7,316 nt of DNA from JBEGTT01 sp041179245 (lineage in GTDB: Bacteria; Pseudomonadota; Gammaproteobacteria; Burkholderiales; Rhodocyclaceae), in contig JBEGTT010000202.1 of the NCBI GenBank assembly GCA_041179245.1, positions 1-7,316 on the forward strand, given 5' to 3'. The notes beneath the pieces were generated by a model that was not told the DNA's origin, searched no databases, and saw only the letters and a program-made list of their open reading frames with translations. How positions within the stretch are numbered: the first letter of the stretch is position 1; each line of letters begins with the position of its first letter. This document shows positions 6,665 to 7,316 of the stretch, piece after piece. A program made the position numbers and the translations under genes.

Positions 6665-7316
6665 GATAATTTGATGAGTGGATGGGAACTTGAAACGCTG
6701 GCAGTCCGTGCAGGCCAAGTTCGCAGTCAATTCAATGAGCATGGTGAAGCACTCTATTTGACTTCCAGCTACGTCTTTAAGAATGCGGCTGAAGCAGCTG
6801 AGCGTTTTTCGGGTGCGGCTGAGGGGAATGTTTATTCACGCTTTACCAATCCCACCGTCAGCATGTTTCAAGAGCGGCTCGCCGCCTTGGAAGGTGCTGA
6901 ATCAGCAATTGCAACGGCCAGCGGGATGGCTGCGATTTTGTCACTCTGCATGGCTCACCTGAATGCTGGCGACCATGTGGTTGCATCGAATAGCCTGTTT
7001 GGCGCCACACTACAGCTGTTCAACACCATTCTGTCGCGCTTTGGTATTACCACCACCACGGTTTCCCAAACGGACACCACCGCATGGGAAGCGGCGATTC
7101 AGCCCAATACCAAGCTTTTTTTCCTTGAAACGCCCTCCAACCCACTGACCGAAGTGGCCGATATCCGAGTGCTTTCAGAAATCGCTCACCGGAAGAACAT
7201 CCTCGTCGCCGTCGACAACTGCTTCTGCACCCCCATTCTGCAAAAACCGCTGGCGCTTGGCGCTGATCTAGTCGTGCACTCCGCCACCAAATACCTTGAT
7301 GGTCAGGGGCGGGTAC
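6662..7316 (+). CDS. metZ: O-succinylhomoserine sulfhydrylase, 3' end missing
   Basis: PLP enzyme of the Cys/Met metabolism family that, as MetZ, makes homocysteine directly from O-succinylhomoserine and sulfide, bypassing cystathionine. 218 residues are encoded before the window ends, of about 390-400 expected. Motifs seen: LYLTSSYVF (residues 31-39), NVYSRFTNPT (56-65, with the tyrosine and arginine that contact PLP phosphate from the neighbouring subunit), the SGM of the PLP-stacking loop (87-89), ETPSNP (156-161), VDN with Asp185 that binds the PLP nitrogen, and HSATKYLDGQGR (206-217) with the PLP-binding Lys210. Relatives such as MetB, MetY and MetC share these motifs; the LDGQGR segment and the location directly after purF favour MetZ, as in Pseudomonas and betaproteobacteria. 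Substrate choice (succinyl or acetyl ester) cannot be read from the fragment. The ATG at 6674 is a less likely start. Confidence 0.9.
   Translation, partial: MDNLMSGWELETLAVRAGQVRSQFNEHGEALYLTSSYVFKNAAEAAERFSGAAEGNVYSRFTNPTVSMFQERLAALEGAESAIATASGMAAILSLCMAHLNAGDHVVASNSLFGATLQLFNTILSRFGITTTTVSQTDTTAWEAAIQPNTKLFFLETPSNPLTEVADIRVLSEIAHRKNILVAVDNCFCTPILQKPLALGADLVVHSATKYLDGQGRV

Noticed and set aside
6674..6676. Second in-frame ATG as the metZ start
   Set aside because: No ribosome binding site precedes it, while the ATG at 6662 overlaps the purF stop and has a purine-rich stretch at the right distance.
6963..7148. 61-codon plus-strand frame near the right edge
   Set aside because: It is out of frame within metZ, whose own frame carries all the expected PLP-enzyme motifs through this stretch.
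1..7316. A previously undescribed system, mobile element or defence island
   Set aside because: Every gene belongs to a well-known core family, there is no transposase, integrase, repeat array or abrupt composition change, and no uncovered stretch exceeds 45 bases.

Overview
This is ordinary core-chromosome sequence carrying one tightly packed, all-forward gene string: trpB (3' part) - trpA - accD - folC - dedD-like SPOR gene - cvpA - purF - metZ (5' part). All eight coding regions were identified from recognisable family motifs. No RNA gene, mobile element, CRISPR array, prophage trace or long gene-free stretch is visible; the longest gap between genes is 45 bases.

Organism. The accD-folC-dedD-cvpA-purF core is shared with Escherichia coli and Pseudomonas. 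The fusion of trpBA to the front and of metZ to the back is the arrangement I associate with Betaproteobacteria (usually truA-trpF-trpB-trpA-accD-folC-...-purF-metZ). PurF is the E. coli type, with Met-Cys at the N-terminus and no propeptide. Base composition looks moderate, roughly 50-55% G+C by eye. I would call it a betaproteobacterium of moderate GC, genus unknown; this is inference from gene order and protein character, not from a search.

Layout. Positions 1-906 hold the C-terminal three quarters of tryptophan synthase beta, followed after 2 bases by the alpha subunit (909-1730). The trpA stop overlaps the accD start (1727-2596; acetyl-CoA carboxylase carboxyltransferase beta). Three bases later comes folC (2600-3913), then after 1 base a membrane-anchored SPOR-domain protein (3915-4574), after 18 bases cvpA (4593-5084), and after 45 bases purF (5130-6662). 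The metZ start codon shares one base with the purF stop, and metZ runs off the right edge.

How the genes fit together. They do not form one pathway but a biosynthetic growth cluster: last two steps of tryptophan synthesis (TrpAB), first committed step of fatty acid synthesis (AccD with AccA, AccB and AccC encoded elsewhere), folate activation and polyglutamylation (FolC), first committed step of purine synthesis (PurF), and sulfur incorporation into homocysteine for methionine (MetZ). Folate links FolC to the one-carbon steps of purine and methionine synthesis. The SPOR protein and CvpA are envelope proteins that travel with this cluster. The close spacing implies co-transcription and translational coupling. 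Neither the promoter nor the terminator is inside the window. I found no previously undescribed system here.
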